NCBI RefSeq assembly: GCF_009828015.1
Contig: NZ_WTYG01000001.1
Coordinates: 1-64,000 of the forward strand
DNA: 64,000 nucleotides
Direction of reading: 5' to 3'
DNA from: Qipengyuania citrea
GTDB lineage: Bacteria > Pseudomonadota > Alphaproteobacteria > Sphingomonadales > Sphingomonadaceae
Positions 19,098 to 27,850 of the stretch are shown here, in pieces (the first letter of the stretch is position 1; each line of letters starts with the position of its first letter). Under the pieces are notes generated by a model that worked only from the letters and a program-made list of their open reading frames with translations, made no database searches and had not been told where the DNA came from. The translations under genes and the position numbers were made by a program.

Positions 19098-20566
19098 GCG
19101 GCACCCCTGGCAATTTCCGCGACGCATTCGCGCGCGACATCGACATCGTCGAAGGGCAGCACTCGCATGTTATCTCCCGATCCGATGATCTGACCCGTTT
19201 CATGTCCTTTGCCGGCGACGAGGACGATGTCCTCCGCGCCCGCTTCGGCGATGGCTGCGAGAATGGCTTCGCGACGCCCGCCTATCTCGCGCGCTTGCGG
19301 CGCACCCTCAAGCACCTGCCTGCGGATATCCGCAGGATCTTCGCCGCGCGGATTGTCATCGGTGACGATGACGACATCGCTCGCCTTGGCCGCAGCAGCA
19401 CCCATCGGTGCACGCTTGCCGTGATCGCGGTCGCCGCCCGCACCGAAAACGGTAATCAGCCTGCCCGACACATGTGGGCGCAGCGCGGCAACCGCCGCCG
19501 CGATCGCATCGGGCGTATGCGCGTAATCGACATAGATCGGTGCGCCCGAAGGCGCGATGGCTGCACGCTCGAGCCGTCCGCGAACCGGCTGGAGCCGCGC
19601 GACCGCATCCCAGACCCGGCTGGCTTCGGTCCCGGTGGCAAGCGCAAGGCCCGCCGCCGTCAGCGCATTGGACACCTGATAGGCACCGATCAGCGGCAGA
19701 TCGATTGTCCGCTCCTGCCCGGCATGTTCGACGGTCAGCGACTGCCCGAGCTGGGTCGGCTCGCGATTGACGAGGCGGATCGCTTCGCCCTGTTCGCCGA
19801 CGGTCATCACGGCGAGCCCGCGGGTGCCCGCATGCTCGACCACGCGGGCATTCCAGCCACTGTCGCCCGACCCCATCCAGATCACTGCCGCTGCACCATC
19901 GGTTACGACTTCATCGAACAGCCGCATCTTGGCCGCGAAATAGTCTTCCATGTCGGCATGGTAATCGAGGTGATCGCGGCTGAAGTTCGTGAAGCCGGCG
20001 GCCATCACGGGCACGCCTTCATTGCGGAATTGCGCCAGTCCGTGGCTCGACGCTTCATAGGCGACATGCGTAACGCCCTCGCGCGCCAGGCCGCTGAGGT
20101 TGGACAGGAAGGTCACGATATCGGGCGTGGTCAGTCCGGTCGAAACGCTTTCGTCGGGCGTGGTGACGCCGAGCGTGCCGATGCTTGCCGCGCGTTCGCC
20201 CGCCATGCGCCAGATCTGACGGGTCATCTCGACGGTGGAGGTCTTGCCGTTGGTGCCGGTCACCGCGACGATATGGTCGGGCACGGGGGTGAAGAACTGC
20301 GCTGCGAGGGCCGCGAAAGCGCGGCGTGGCTCCGGATCGGCGATATGGACCGCGCCTTCGACTGTCGCTTCGGGCCGCGCCACCACCGCGATGGCTCCGC
20401 TTTCGATCGCCGCGGGAATGAAGTCCTCGCCGTTTACCTGCGTACCCTGGAACGCACCGAAGACGGTGCCGGGTGCGACCTTGCGATTGTCGATTGCGAA
20501 GCCGGTCACGTTGGCATCGCCATCGCAGGCAAATCCCGCCGCGGCGCAGAGTTTGGCAAGCTTCAC
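19094..20566 (-). CDS. murE: UDP-MurNAc-L-Ala-D-Glu--meso-DAP ligase
   Basis: Mur ligase that adds the third stem residue. 490 residues from a GTG start at 20566, with CCGGAGGCG as ribosome-binding site and a GTGA overlap with the ftsI stop. The P-loop VTGTNGKTS is at about 102-110, and NFSRDHLDYH follows. The C-terminal DNPR motif (VTDDNPRGEDP) is the signature of enzymes specific for meso-diaminopimelate, so the wall is predicted to be DAP-type as in Gram-negatives. Confidence 0.97.
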   Translation of the reverse strand: MKLAKLCAAAGFACDGDANVTGFAIDNRKVAPGTVFGAFQGTQVNGEDFIPAAIESGAIAVVARPEATVEGAVHIADPEPRRAFAALAAQFFTPVPDHIVAVTGTNGKTSTVEMTRQIWRMAGERAASIGTLGVTTPDESVSTGLTTPDIVTFLSNLSGLAREGVTHVAYEASSHGLAQFRNEGVPVMAAGFTNFSRDHLDYHADMEDYFAAKMRLFDEVVTDGAAAVIWMGSGDSGWNARVVEHAGTRGLAVMTVGEQGEAIRLVNREPTQLGQSLTVEHAGQERTIDLPLIGAYQVSNALTAAGLALATGTEASRVWDAVARLQPVRGRLERAAIAPSGAPIYVDYAHTPDAIAAAVAALRPHVSGRLITVFGAGGDRDHGKRAPMGAAAAKASDVVIVTDDNPRGEDPADIRRQVLEGAPQAREIGGRREAILAAIAEAGAEDIVLVAGKGHETGQIIGSGDNMRVLPFDDVDVARECVAEIARGAA

Positions 20567-22332
20567 TTGTTCGCCTCCGGGATGAGCGGCTTGAGATCGG
20601 AAATATCGACATCGCGCGTATCGTCGGGGCGCACGCCGATCAGCGGGCCGATGCGCGGCACCAGGCGCTTGACGATCGGGGCGGCATTCCACGCGGCAGT
20701 ACGCTGGTAGGAGCTGGCCAGCGTGCCGCGGGGTTCGTCCAGCATGGCAATCACGACATAGCGGGGACGGTCCATCGGGAAGGCGGCGGCGAAGGTCGAA
20801 ACCAGCGCGGTCTTGCGATAGCCGGCACTGCCGCCGGGCTTTTCGGCCGAGCCAGTCTTGCCGCCCACGCGGTAACCCGGCGCATCGGCGTTCTTGCCCG
20901 TGCCGTATACGGCGATCGCGCGCAGCAGCTGGCGCATCCGGCTGGAAGTCGACGCCTTGAACACGCGGCGACCCTTGGGCGCCTCGCCCGGCCCCAGCTT
21001 CCTGAGCGTCGCGGGGCGCCAGATGCCGCCATTGACCATTGCCGCATAGGCGCTTGCGAGATGCAGCGGGGTAACGGCGATACCGTGGCCATAGCCGACC
21101 GTCATCGAACGCAGGCGCGGCCACTTCTTGCCCGGCCAGATCGGGAAGCCCTTGGCGGGCAGTTCGATATAGGGCCGCTCGTTCATGCCGAGATCGATCA
21201 TCGTGCGGCGCATGCGTTCGGGGCCAAGCTCGTCCGCCAGCCGCGCGGTCACGGTGTTCGACGAATGGATCAGCGCCTCGACCACGTTGAGATCGGGCCC
21301 CATCGGGTGGCTGTCCTTGATCGCGAAGCGGCCGACCTTGACCGGGCTCGCATCCCACCGGCGGCCGAGATTGCGTACCACACCGGCATCGATCGCGGCC
21401 GCGACCGACAGCGGCTTGAAGGTCGAACCGAGTTCGTAGACCTGGTTGGTCACGCGGTTGAACATCAGTTTCTGGCCGCGCGCATCGATCTTGTTGGGAT
21501 CGAATTCGGGCAGGGAAGCCAGCGCCAGCACTTCGCCCGTGTCGACATCGAGCACGATGCCCGCACCGCCCTGCGCCTGCACCAGTTTCATCCCGCGGCG
21601 CAGCTCATCTTCGAGCGCGCCCTGGACACGGGAATCGATCGACAGGGCGATCGGGGTGCCGCGCGTCGCCGGATCGGACAGATGCGCGTCGAGCACCTGC
21701 TCCATCCCCACGCGGCCCGTTCCATCCGCCGCGACATAGCCGAGCACATGCGCCGCCATCGAGCCTTGCGGATAGTGGCGGTCGTTCTCCATCGGCATCT
21801 CGAGTGCGAGTTCGCCGATGTCCTGCACCCGGTTGGCATCCTCGGGCAGCACCCGCCGTCGGATATAGCCCTGCTTGCCCGCTGCCAGTTGCGCGGTGAC
21901 CGCGGCTTGATCGAGATCCGGGAAAATATCCTTCAGCTTGCCCGCGACCACCGCCGGATCACGGACCAAAGGCGCACCGTCTTCACCCAGCGCAGTGGGA
22001 TTGAACCACAGCGCATAGGCGGGGAAGGCCCGCGCCAGCGGCACGCCGTTGCGATCGGATATCTCGCCGCGAGGCGGCAGCAACGCTTCTTCAAGCGAAG
22101 TGCCGCGCGCGCCATTGTCCGACGCCCCGAGATAGCCGATGCGCACCAGCGCAAGCAGCGTCACGAAGACGAAGCCGAGCGCGACCCACAACAGGCGCCA
22201 GCGTGCCAGCGAGAGCGATTCCTGCCGGATGGTAACCAGCTGCACGCGGCCCGAGGCCACGGCCATGCTCACCGCACCATATCCGCTTCTGCCCGCGGCG
22301 ATTGCAGGGCCGAAGCCGGAAAAGGCGTTCAT
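20563..22332 (-). CDS. ftsI: Septal peptidoglycan transpeptidase FtsI (PBP3)
   Basis: Class B penicillin-binding protein that crosslinks septal peptidoglycan with FtsW. 589 residues. A short cytoplasmic tail and one membrane helix (RWRLLWVALGFVFVTLLALV) lead to a dimerisation domain and the transpeptidase domain with STFK (nucleophile Ser), SSN (HSSNTVTA) and KTGSAEK. ATG 22332 overlaps the ftsL stop by 4 bp. Confidence 0.97.
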   Translation of the reverse strand: MNAFSGFGPAIAAGRSGYGAVSMAVASGRVQLVTIRQESLSLARWRLLWVALGFVFVTLLALVRIGYLGASDNGARGTSLEEALLPPRGEISDRNGVPLARAFPAYALWFNPTALGEDGAPLVRDPAVVAGKLKDIFPDLDQAAVTAQLAAGKQGYIRRRVLPEDANRVQDIGELALEMPMENDRHYPQGSMAAHVLGYVAADGTGRVGMEQVLDAHLSDPATRGTPIALSIDSRVQGALEDELRRGMKLVQAQGGAGIVLDVDTGEVLALASLPEFDPNKIDARGQKLMFNRVTNQVYELGSTFKPLSVAAAIDAGVVRNLGRRWDASPVKVGRFAIKDSHPMGPDLNVVEALIHSSNTVTARLADELGPERMRRTMIDLGMNERPYIELPAKGFPIWPGKKWPRLRSMTVGYGHGIAVTPLHLASAYAAMVNGGIWRPATLRKLGPGEAPKGRRVFKASTSSRMRQLLRAIAVYGTGKNADAPGYRVGGKTGSAEKPGGSAGYRKTALVSTFAAAFPMDRPRYVVIAMLDEPRGTLASSYQRTAAWNAAPIVKRLVPRIGPLIGVRPDDTRDVDISDLKPLIPEANK

Positions 22333-22844
22333 TGGCCCGCCTCGGCGACGCTGGCCATTCCGGCCACGGGGCTCGCCAGCCGTTCGGCAAGCCCGCCGGC
22401 GGCGATCAGGTCATGCCGTTCGGAGCGCTCCGCCCGTTCGGGCGCGGCATCGCCTTCTTCACCCGTGATCCATTCGGCCAGCAGGCCGTCGCTTTCGGGA
22501 GCGGGCCGGTTGAGCGCCACCCGCACCGGCTCTGGCGCATCGATCCCGCGCGGCGAACCCAGCGCGGCAAGCTGGCGCTCGCTTTCGAGATACTGATCCG
22601 CGCGCGGCGCGGCATAGCCGAACTCAACCGCATTCCAGTCGGACAATTGCTGCTGGCTGGCGCGGGTTTCGAACTCGGTTTCGAGCATCAGCTTGGCGCG
22701 CTGCGCCGCGATGATCTGCCTCTCGGCAAGCCGCACGTCGCTCTTCACCGCGTTGACCTTGAAGGTCAGCGCGAGCAGCAGCGCGAAACACACGGCCAGC
22801 ACCAGCGCCCAGCCGATCTGGCGAATGCGCGAACCGCCGACCAT
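22329..22844 (-). CDS. ftsL: FtsL-like divisome protein
   Basis: Small bitopic protein between rsmH and ftsI, the fixed position of ftsL. 171 residues. The membrane helix (GWALVLAVCFALLLALTFKV) is near the N-terminus, followed by a helical, probably coiled-coil stretch (VKSDVRLAERQIIAAQRAKL). It is longer than many FtsL proteins because of a disordered, charged C-terminal extension of about 80 residues. Start chosen at ATG 22844, sharing one base with the rsmH stop (TGATG); a GTG just before it at 22847 is equally possible. Confidence 0.85.
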   Translation of the reverse strand: MVGGSRIRQIGWALVLAVCFALLLALTFKVNAVKSDVRLAERQIIAAQRAKLMLETEFETRASQQQLSDWNAVEFGYAAPRADQYLESERQLAALGSPRGIDAPEPVRVALNRPAPESDGLLAEWITGEEGDAAPERAERSERHDLIAAGGLAERLASPVAGMASVAEAGQ

Positions 22845-23782
22845 CACGCGGCCTCCCGCGCGGGCAAGGCGGTGCGCGTGGCGTGGCGCAGCACCGATGA
22901 ACGGGCGCGGGGATTGCGCTCGATCTCGGCCTCGCCCGGCTTGATTGCCTTGCTGACCTGCAAAAAGACCGGATCGTCCTGCGCCGCCAATGGGACGTGC
23001 CGCGAGGCGCTCGGGGTTGAGGATGCCTCGCGCAGGAAGCGCTTGACGATCCGGTCTTCGAGGCTGTGGAAGCTGACCACCGCAAGGCGGCCTCCTTCAC
23101 ACAACAAGCGTTCGGCGGCCGACAGTCCGTGCGACAGTTCGTCGAGCTCGCCGTTGATGTGAATGCGCACCGCCTGGAAGGTCCGGGTGGCCGGATCCTT
23201 CTTGTCGTGCGGCTTGTACCCCAGCGCTTTGCGCACGATGCGCGCGAGTTCGCCGGTCGTCTCCAGCGGACGCGCGGCCACTATGGCGCGGGCCACGCGG
23301 CGCGACTGGCGCTCTTCGCCGTAGAGGTAGAGCACATCGGCAATGGACTTTTCGTCGGCCGTGTTGAGGAAATCGGCCGCGCTCTCGCCATCCTGGCTCA
23401 TCCGCATGTCGAGCGGGCCGTCGGATGAAAAGGCAAAGCCGCGATGCGCCTGGTCGAGCTGCATGGACGAGACACCGATATCCATGACGATCCCGTCGAC
23501 CCGAGCGACGCCGGCAGCCGTCATGACTTCCGCCATTTCCGAAAAGCGGTGCGGGTGCAGCACCAGCCGCGGCGGATCGACCTTCGTCTCGGGCCATGCC
23601 TCGCCCGCCGCGATCGCATCGGGATCGCGGTCGAAAGCATGAACCGTCGCGCCGCGTTCGAGCAGCGCACGCGTATAACCGCCGGCGCCGAAGGTGGCGT
23701 CGATCACGACATCGCCGGGCTGCGGATCGAGCGCGGCGATCACTTCGTCCAGCAGGACGGGAATGTGCGGGGCACCGGTCAT
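22844..23782 (-). CDS. rsmH: 16S rRNA (cytosine(1402)-N4)-methyltransferase
   Basis: SAM-dependent methyltransferase (formerly MraW) that N4-methylates C1402 in the ribosomal P site. 312 residues from ATG 23782, coupled to the mraZ stop by ATGA. The N-terminus [13 protein letters not shown] and SAM loop [14 protein letters not shown] are diagnostic, as are [10 protein letters not shown] and [14 protein letters not shown] extension upstream is within mraZ and not used. Confidence 0.97.
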   Translation of the reverse strand: MTGAPHIPVLLDEVIAALDPQPGDVVIDATFGAGGYTRALLERGATVHAFDRDPDAIAAGEAWPETKVDPPRLVLHPHRFSEMAEVMTAAGVARVDGIVMDIGVSSMQLDQAHRGFAFSSDGPLDMRMSQDGESAADFLNTADEKSIADVLYLYGEERQSRRVARAIVAARPLETTGELARIVRKALGYKPHDKKDPATRTFQAVRIHINGELDELSHGLSAAERLLCEGGRLAVVSFHSLEDRIVKRFLREASSTPSASRHVPLAAQDDPVFLQVSKAIKPGEAEIERNPRARSSVLRHATRTALPAREAA

Positions 23783-24264
23783 TTGCCCTTGGCCTTCGCA
23801 TCGGCAAGGAAGCTGGCGCAGGCAGCCTTCGCGCCCGCCCAATCGTCGCCCATCTGGGCCAGTTCCACGGGGTTCCACAGCGTGAAGAACCGTCCGCCGC
23901 CCTGGAAATAGAGCCCGTCTTCGATCTTGCCGAGGATGCGCAGGTGATCGGGCATGACGAAGCGGCCGCTGTCGTCGAAGGGCAGCTCCTGGAAACCGAA
24001 CAGCTGGCTCGAGCGGGTATCGCGATCGAATTCACGGCCCAGGCGGACGGCAAGCTCTTCCTCGCGGTCGAGCTGCGCTTCCAGTTCGGGTTTGCGCGAA
24101 AGGCCGAAGCCGACGAGGCAATTCCAGCTGGCATGCTTGGAGAGGCACAGGACGCGACCGTCGCTGCTGTCCTTCACGGCCTTGCGGAAAAGGGGAGGAA
24201 GCACAAAGCGGCCCTTGTCGCCCGCGGGCGAATAAGCCTGACCGCTATACCCTCCGAATGACAC
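23779..24264 (-). CDS. mraZ: Division/cell wall cluster regulator MraZ
   Basis: 161-residue DNA-binding protein with two SpoVT/AbrB-type repeats, each carrying the conserved DxxGRFxxP core ([14 protein letters not shown] near 16-30 and [13 protein letters not shown] near 97-109). MraZ forms ring oligomers that bind repeats upstream of its own gene and set expression of the dcw operon. First gene of the cluster. The start is GTG at 24264, 4 nt after GGGGAAA; no ATG fits the conserved N-terminus. Confidence 0.95.
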   Translation of the reverse strand: MSFGGYSGQAYSPAGDKGRFVLPPLFRKAVKDSSDGRVLCLSKHASWNCLVGFGLSRKPELEAQLDREEELAVRLGREFDRDTRSSQLFGFQELPFDDSGRFVMPDHLRILGKIEDGLYFQGGGRFFTLWNPVELAQMGDDWAGAKAACASFLADAKAKGK

Positions 24265-24608
24265 TTTCCCCGAACCTCGATTGCGGTTTCGCTTACCTCC
24301 TCATCGGACAAAACTTTCCCGGCCCGCCCGAACGCATGGGCGAGACGCATCGCCTGCCGGCGAAACGCGCAGTGACAGTGGTGTCCGATGTGATTGCGGT
24401 TTATCGCGGGTGCAGCGGGGATGGAAGGGAAATTTGCGGGATTTTACGGGATAAGACGATAAGCACCTGTTTTATCGTGCTATTTTCGCCGACCCGAAGG
24501 CTCGAATTCGTTACCAAATCGCTAACGAACACGCTATAAGCGCACGCATTTCCGGCGAGAATGAGCATCATCCCCGTCTTTCCCCGCAGTTTTCCCGTGA
24601 AATCCCGC
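24265..24608 (-). promoter_or_regulatory. mraZ promoter region with candidate MraZ boxes
   Basis: A 344-bp gap, AT-rich in its distal half, between mraZ and a lipoprotein gene on the same strand. On the plus strand, GGGA cores start at 24418, 24427, 24438 and 24448, roughly one helical turn apart (TCCC on the mraZ sense strand). Known MraZ operators are TGGG-type direct repeats at 10-bp spacing upstream of mraZ, so this is a good candidate operator about 150-190 bp from the start codon. No convincing -10/-35 pair was assigned, and no gene is seen here. Confidence 0.5.
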
Positions 24609-25373
24609 TCAATCGCGCGGCAGCGATTCCCGCGCGCCGAACCCGCCGAGCAGCGCCTGCAGCGCGTCCTTCCGCCGATCGGGAACGGGTGCGCTGCCGT
24701 CCCAGTCGAGCAGCGCCGCATCGGCCAGCACCAATGCCGTGCCCTGCCCCACGGCGCAGCGCGCGACCAAGCCCTCGTCATGCGTGGTGCATGTGCGCTC
24801 TTCCGCGCCGCTATCGTTGCGCACGAAGCGGCCATGCAGCCGCACGGGTACGGGCAGGCCAGCGACTGGCAGCACCCGCTCCTCGCCCGGTTGCGTTTCG
24901 TCGAAAGTCAGCTCCAGCCCCCAATGGTCGAACAGCGGCGAGAGCAGCACCACGTCCTGCGGCCGGCGGCGATCGCCGATGGGGTATTCCGAATGGCGGG
25001 TCAGCATGGGATCGGCGAATATGAGCGCCTCCCCGCCAGCGGTCAGCCACTGGTCGAACGAGACGTTCTCCGACGGCGCCAGAGCGCGCGGCTGCGCCAG
25101 GATCACCCGGTCTATCCCTGCCAGTGCGTCGGGTTCGAGCGTGTCGAGCGGCACCAGATCGTAGCGCGATTCCAGTTCGACTCGCACCCAGTCCGGCTCC
25201 GCCCCGGAATCGATGAGCGCGGCGACATCGCCTTCGCCCCAATAGATCGGCAGTGTCGAGAACAGGCCGAGGCGCGGCTTGGCCGGGGCCGTCTCCTCCG
25301 CCGGCCCCGCCGAGCAGGCGGCAACCAGCAGCGCCAGCGCTGCCGACAGGCTAGTTCGCCGGCGGAAGCGCAT
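24609..25373 (-). CDS. Putative lipoprotein, GldG/ABC_transp_aux-like
   Basis: 254 residues from ATG 25373. The signal peptide ends in a lipobox (LLVAACSAG), so it is a predicted lipoprotein. The body resembles the Gld/ABC-2 auxiliary domain: RVILAQPRALAP, then FDQWLTAGGEALIFADPM, a layout typical of GldG-like extracellular subunits of ABC exporters. No permease or ATPase partner is adjacent, so the function is open. The gene overlaps the end of the small membrane-protein gene upstream by 23 bp, suggesting a two-gene unit. Confidence 0.65.
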   Translation of the reverse strand: MRFRRRTSLSAALALLVAACSAGPAEETAPAKPRLGLFSTLPIYWGEGDVAALIDSGAEPDWVRVELESRYDLVPLDTLEPDALAGIDRVILAQPRALAPSENVSFDQWLTAGGEALIFADPMLTRHSEYPIGDRRRPQDVVLLSPLFDHWGLELTFDETQPGEERVLPVAGLPVPVRLHGRFVRNDSGAEERTCTTHDEGLVARCAVGQGTALVLADAALLDWDGSAPVPDRRKDALQALLGGFGARESLPRD

Positions 25374-25695
25374 CGCTGGGCATCGGGGGGTCGAGTGTCG
25401 GTGATGCGCTGGGCGTCGCCGAGGGCTGGGCGGGCAGGTCCGGCACGACACCGGCTTCGACCAGCGGGTCGTTGCGGGCCGGGGCGGAGGTCGGTTCGGT
25501 CGTCGACGCGGCCGCGGGTACGGTCGTCGCGTCGGTTTCGGCCGCGCGGTTCTGGATGACGCTGGCGAGGCCCACCAGCAGGATCATCATGACGATACCG
25601 GTCGTGCCGATCTGCAGGCGCTGCATCGACCGTTCACGCCGGGCATCCTTGCCCGGAACGTCGGGCAACTCGCCCATTGGCGGCTTGCGGCTCAT
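25351..25695 (-). CDS. Small single-pass membrane protein, unknown function
   Basis: 114 residues from ATG 25695; an in-frame GTG at 25713 would add six residues. A short charged cytoplasmic part (VPGKDARRERSMQRLQIG) precedes one membrane helix (TGIVMMILLVGLASVIQN), then a low-complexity Ala/Pro/Thr/Ser tail. No known family recognised. Overlaps the following lipoprotein gene by 23 bp, implying coupled expression. Confidence 0.6.
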   Translation of the reverse strand: MSRKPPMGELPDVPGKDARRERSMQRLQIGTTGIVMMILLVGLASVIQNRAAETDATTVPAAASTTEPTSAPARNDPLVEAGVVPDLPAQPSATPSASPTLDPPMPSDALPPAN

Positions 25696-25743
25696 ATCGA
25701 AGAATTGGTGCACGCCCCGAACCTAGGCACGCCCGGGCAACAG

Positions 25744-26760
25744 TCAATCGCCGCTTTGCAACCAATCGAACACCGGCAGGCCCTTCGCGGCCAGCCATTC
25801 GGCGCTATAAAGCGTCGAGAGATAGCGGAAGCCGGTGTCGCACAGGATGGTGGCAACGCGCGGATTCTGGCGCCCTTCGGCCACCAAATGCTTGCCCAAC
25901 GCAATCGCCCCGGCGACATTGATGCCCGAGGACAGGCCAAGGCACAGACCTTCTTCGCGCAGCAGGCGGGCCACCCATGTCAGGCCTTCCTCGTCCGAAA
26001 TGCGGAACTGCGTATCGATCGGCGCGCCTTCAAGATTGCCGGTGATGCGCCCCTGCCCGATGCCTTCGGCAACCGAAGACCCTTCGGCCTTCAGCTCGCC
26101 ACTGGCGAAGTAGTTGTACAGCGCCGCGCCATGCGGGTCGGTCAGCGCGATGGTGACGGTTTCGTCCAGTTCCTTCAGCCCCATTCCGACACCCGCGATC
26201 GTGCCGCCGGTGCCCGCCGCGCAGGTAAAGCCGTCGATCCGGCCCTCGAGCTGGTCCCACAGTTCCCTGGCGGTGGTTTCGATATGGGCCTTGCGATTGG
26301 CGGTGTTGTCGAACTGGCCGGCCCAGACCGCGCCGTCGAGTTCTTCCGCCATGCGGCGCGAGACGTGCTGGAAATGGTTGGAGTCGGCATACTTGGTCGG
26401 CGGAACGGTGACCAGTTCCGCACCCAGCGCGCGGAGCGTGTCCATCTTTTCCTTCGACTGGTTGTCGGGCATCACGATAATCGTGCGATAGCCCAACGCA
26501 TTGGCCACCAGCGCGATGCCGATTCCGGTATTCCCTGCAGTCCCTTCGACCACCGTACCGCCGGGCTTGAGTTCGCCGCGCTCTTCCGCATCGCGTATGA
26601 TGTAGAGCGCCGCGCGGTCCTTCACGCTGGCGCCCGGATTGGCAAACTCACACTTGCCGAAGATGTCGCAGCCGGCTTCGGCGCTCGGTCCCTCGAGGCG
26701 GACCAGCGGCGTGTTGCCGATAAGATCGAGCGTATGCTCGCGTACGGGGATTGCAGTCAT
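25744..26760 (-). CDS. cysK: Cysteine synthase family PLP enzyme
   Basis: 338 residues from ATG 26760. Fold-type II PLP enzyme that replaces the acetyl group of O-acetylserine with sulfide. The PLP lysine is in NPGASVKDRAA, the substrate loop is EGTAGNTGIG, and the phosphate-binding glycines are AAGTGGTIAGV. The closing region LGLSSGINVAGAIALGK is typical. Distinguishing CysK from CysM or a CBS-type lyase is not certain from sequence alone. It is 42 bp downstream of the ferredoxin gene. Confidence 0.85.
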   Translation of the reverse strand: MTAIPVREHTLDLIGNTPLVRLEGPSAEAGCDIFGKCEFANPGASVKDRAALYIIRDAEERGELKPGGTVVEGTAGNTGIGIALVANALGYRTIIVMPDNQSKEKMDTLRALGAELVTVPPTKYADSNHFQHVSRRMAEELDGAVWAGQFDNTANRKAHIETTARELWDQLEGRIDGFTCAAGTGGTIAGVGMGLKELDETVTIALTDPHGAALYNYFASGELKAEGSSVAEGIGQGRITGNLEGAPIDTQFRISDEEGLTWVARLLREEGLCLGLSSGINVAGAIALGKHLVAEGRQNPRVATILCDTGFRYLSTLYSAEWLAAKGLPVFDWLQSGD

Positions 26761-26802
26761 GAGACCCGAATTAGGCTTGCCGACCCGACGCTGCAAACAA
26801 CA

Positions 26803-27120
26803 TCAGTCTTCAGGCGCGATAGTAACCTTCAGCCCATCGAGTTCGGCGGTGAAGGGAATCTGGCACGACAGGCGCGAGGTCGGCTGGCGGTGATCGGTGG
26901 ATTCGAGCAGATCGTCCTCGTCCTCGCTCATTTCGGGGAGCTTGTCGGTGAACGCCCGATCGATATGCACATGGCAGGTCGCGCAGGAACAGCACCCGCC
27001 GCACAGCGCCAGCAGCTCGTCGAAGCCATTGTCGCGGATCGCTTCCATCACGGTCAGGCCGTCGGCGACGTCGATCTCGCTGGTTTCGCCTTCGCGGGTG
27101 GTCACGGTCAGTTTCGGCAT
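26803..27120 (-). CDS. 2Fe-2S ferredoxin, adrenodoxin type
   Basis: 105-residue electron carrier from ATG 27120. The cluster ligands are [10 protein letters not shown] followed by the fourth Cys in RLSCQI, matching the Cx5Cx2C...C pattern of adrenodoxin-type ferredoxins. An extra Cys pair lies inside the loop. The partner (often a cytochrome P450 reductase chain or an Isc-type pathway) is not in the window. Transcribed toward cysK with a 42-bp gap. Confidence 0.92.
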   Translation of the reverse strand: MPKLTVTTREGETSEIDVADGLTVMEAIRDNGFDELLALCGGCCSCATCHVHIDRAFTDKLPEMSEDEDDLLESTDHRQPTSRLSCQIPFTAELDGLKVTIAPED

Positions 27121-27210
27121 TGCGTGTTTCCTCGGTTGCAAAGGGCCACTGGTCGACCCTATGCGTCGCGCTGCTATTCAATCGCGACGGGGAAGGCAAG
27201 CGCACTCGCC

Positions 27211-27828
27211 ATGGGGCTGACCAACGCACAATTGCGCGCTGACCTCGATCGGGTGGCGGCGGCCGACCCCGTGGTTGCCGGCGCGTTGGAGCGTTGCGGT
27301 TATCCCGAGGAACGCATGCGCCCCACCGGTTACCGCACGCTGCTGCGGACGATCGTCGGCCAGCAGGTCAGCGTCGCATCGGCGGATGCGGTGTGGGCCA
27401 AGCTCGAAGCAGAACTGGGCGAAGCCATGCCCGCGCACGAATTGCTGGCGCGCGATTTCGATACGCTGCGGGCCTGCGGCCTGTCGCGGCAGAAACAGGG
27501 CTATGCGCGTAGCCTGTGCGAACTGGTGGCCAGCGGCGAACTGGACCTTGCCGACCTTCCGCGCGACGACGAGGAAGCCATCGCCGAACTCACCCGGATC
27601 AAGGGGATCGGGCGCTGGTCGGCGGAAATCTACCTGCTTTTCGCCGAGGGGCGCGGCGACATCTGGCCGGCCGGCGACCTGGCGGTCCAGGAAGCGGTCG
27701 GACGCATGCTCGAACTGGCAGAGCGGCCGAGCGAAAAGGAAACCCGTACCATCGGCGAAGCTTGGCGGCCGCATCGCGGCGCAATGGCCATCTTCACCTG
27801 GCACGCATACACCAATGCCGCGCTCTAG
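27211..27828 (+). CDS. AlkA-type DNA-3-methyladenine glycosylase
   Basis: 205-residue base-excision repair enzyme that removes alkylated bases. The helix-hairpin-helix is LTRIKGIGRWSAEIYLLF (about 130-147), followed by WPAGDLAVQEAV with the catalytic Asp. IVGQQVSVASADAV is the conserved N-terminal helix. The start ATG 27211 was chosen because upstream in-frame sequence is antisense to cysK and the ferredoxin gene. Shorter than E. coli AlkA because the N-terminal TBP-like domain is absent, as in many alphaproteobacteria. Confidence 0.92.
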   Translation: MGLTNAQLRADLDRVAAADPVVAGALERCGYPEERMRPTGYRTLLRTIVGQQVSVASADAVWAKLEAELGEAMPAHELLARDFDTLRACGLSRQKQGYARSLCELVASGELDLADLPRDDEEAIAELTRIKGIGRWSAEIYLLFAEGRGDIWPAGDLAVQEAVGRMLELAERPSEKETRTIGEAWRPHRGAMAIFTWHAYTNAAL

Positions 27829-27850
27829 CGCGCACCGAGGGAGACAGAGC

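Noticed and set aside
24293-24304. Three-codon leader ORF (ATGAGGAGGTAA on the minus strand) upstream of mraZ
   Set aside because: Too short to judge and could occur by chance in purine-rich sequence; no hairpin attenuator was seen near it.
25705-27210. Long upstream in-frame extension of the glycosylase gene on the plus strand
   Set aside because: It lies antisense to cysteine synthase and ferredoxin, and the AlkA-like homology begins at 27211.
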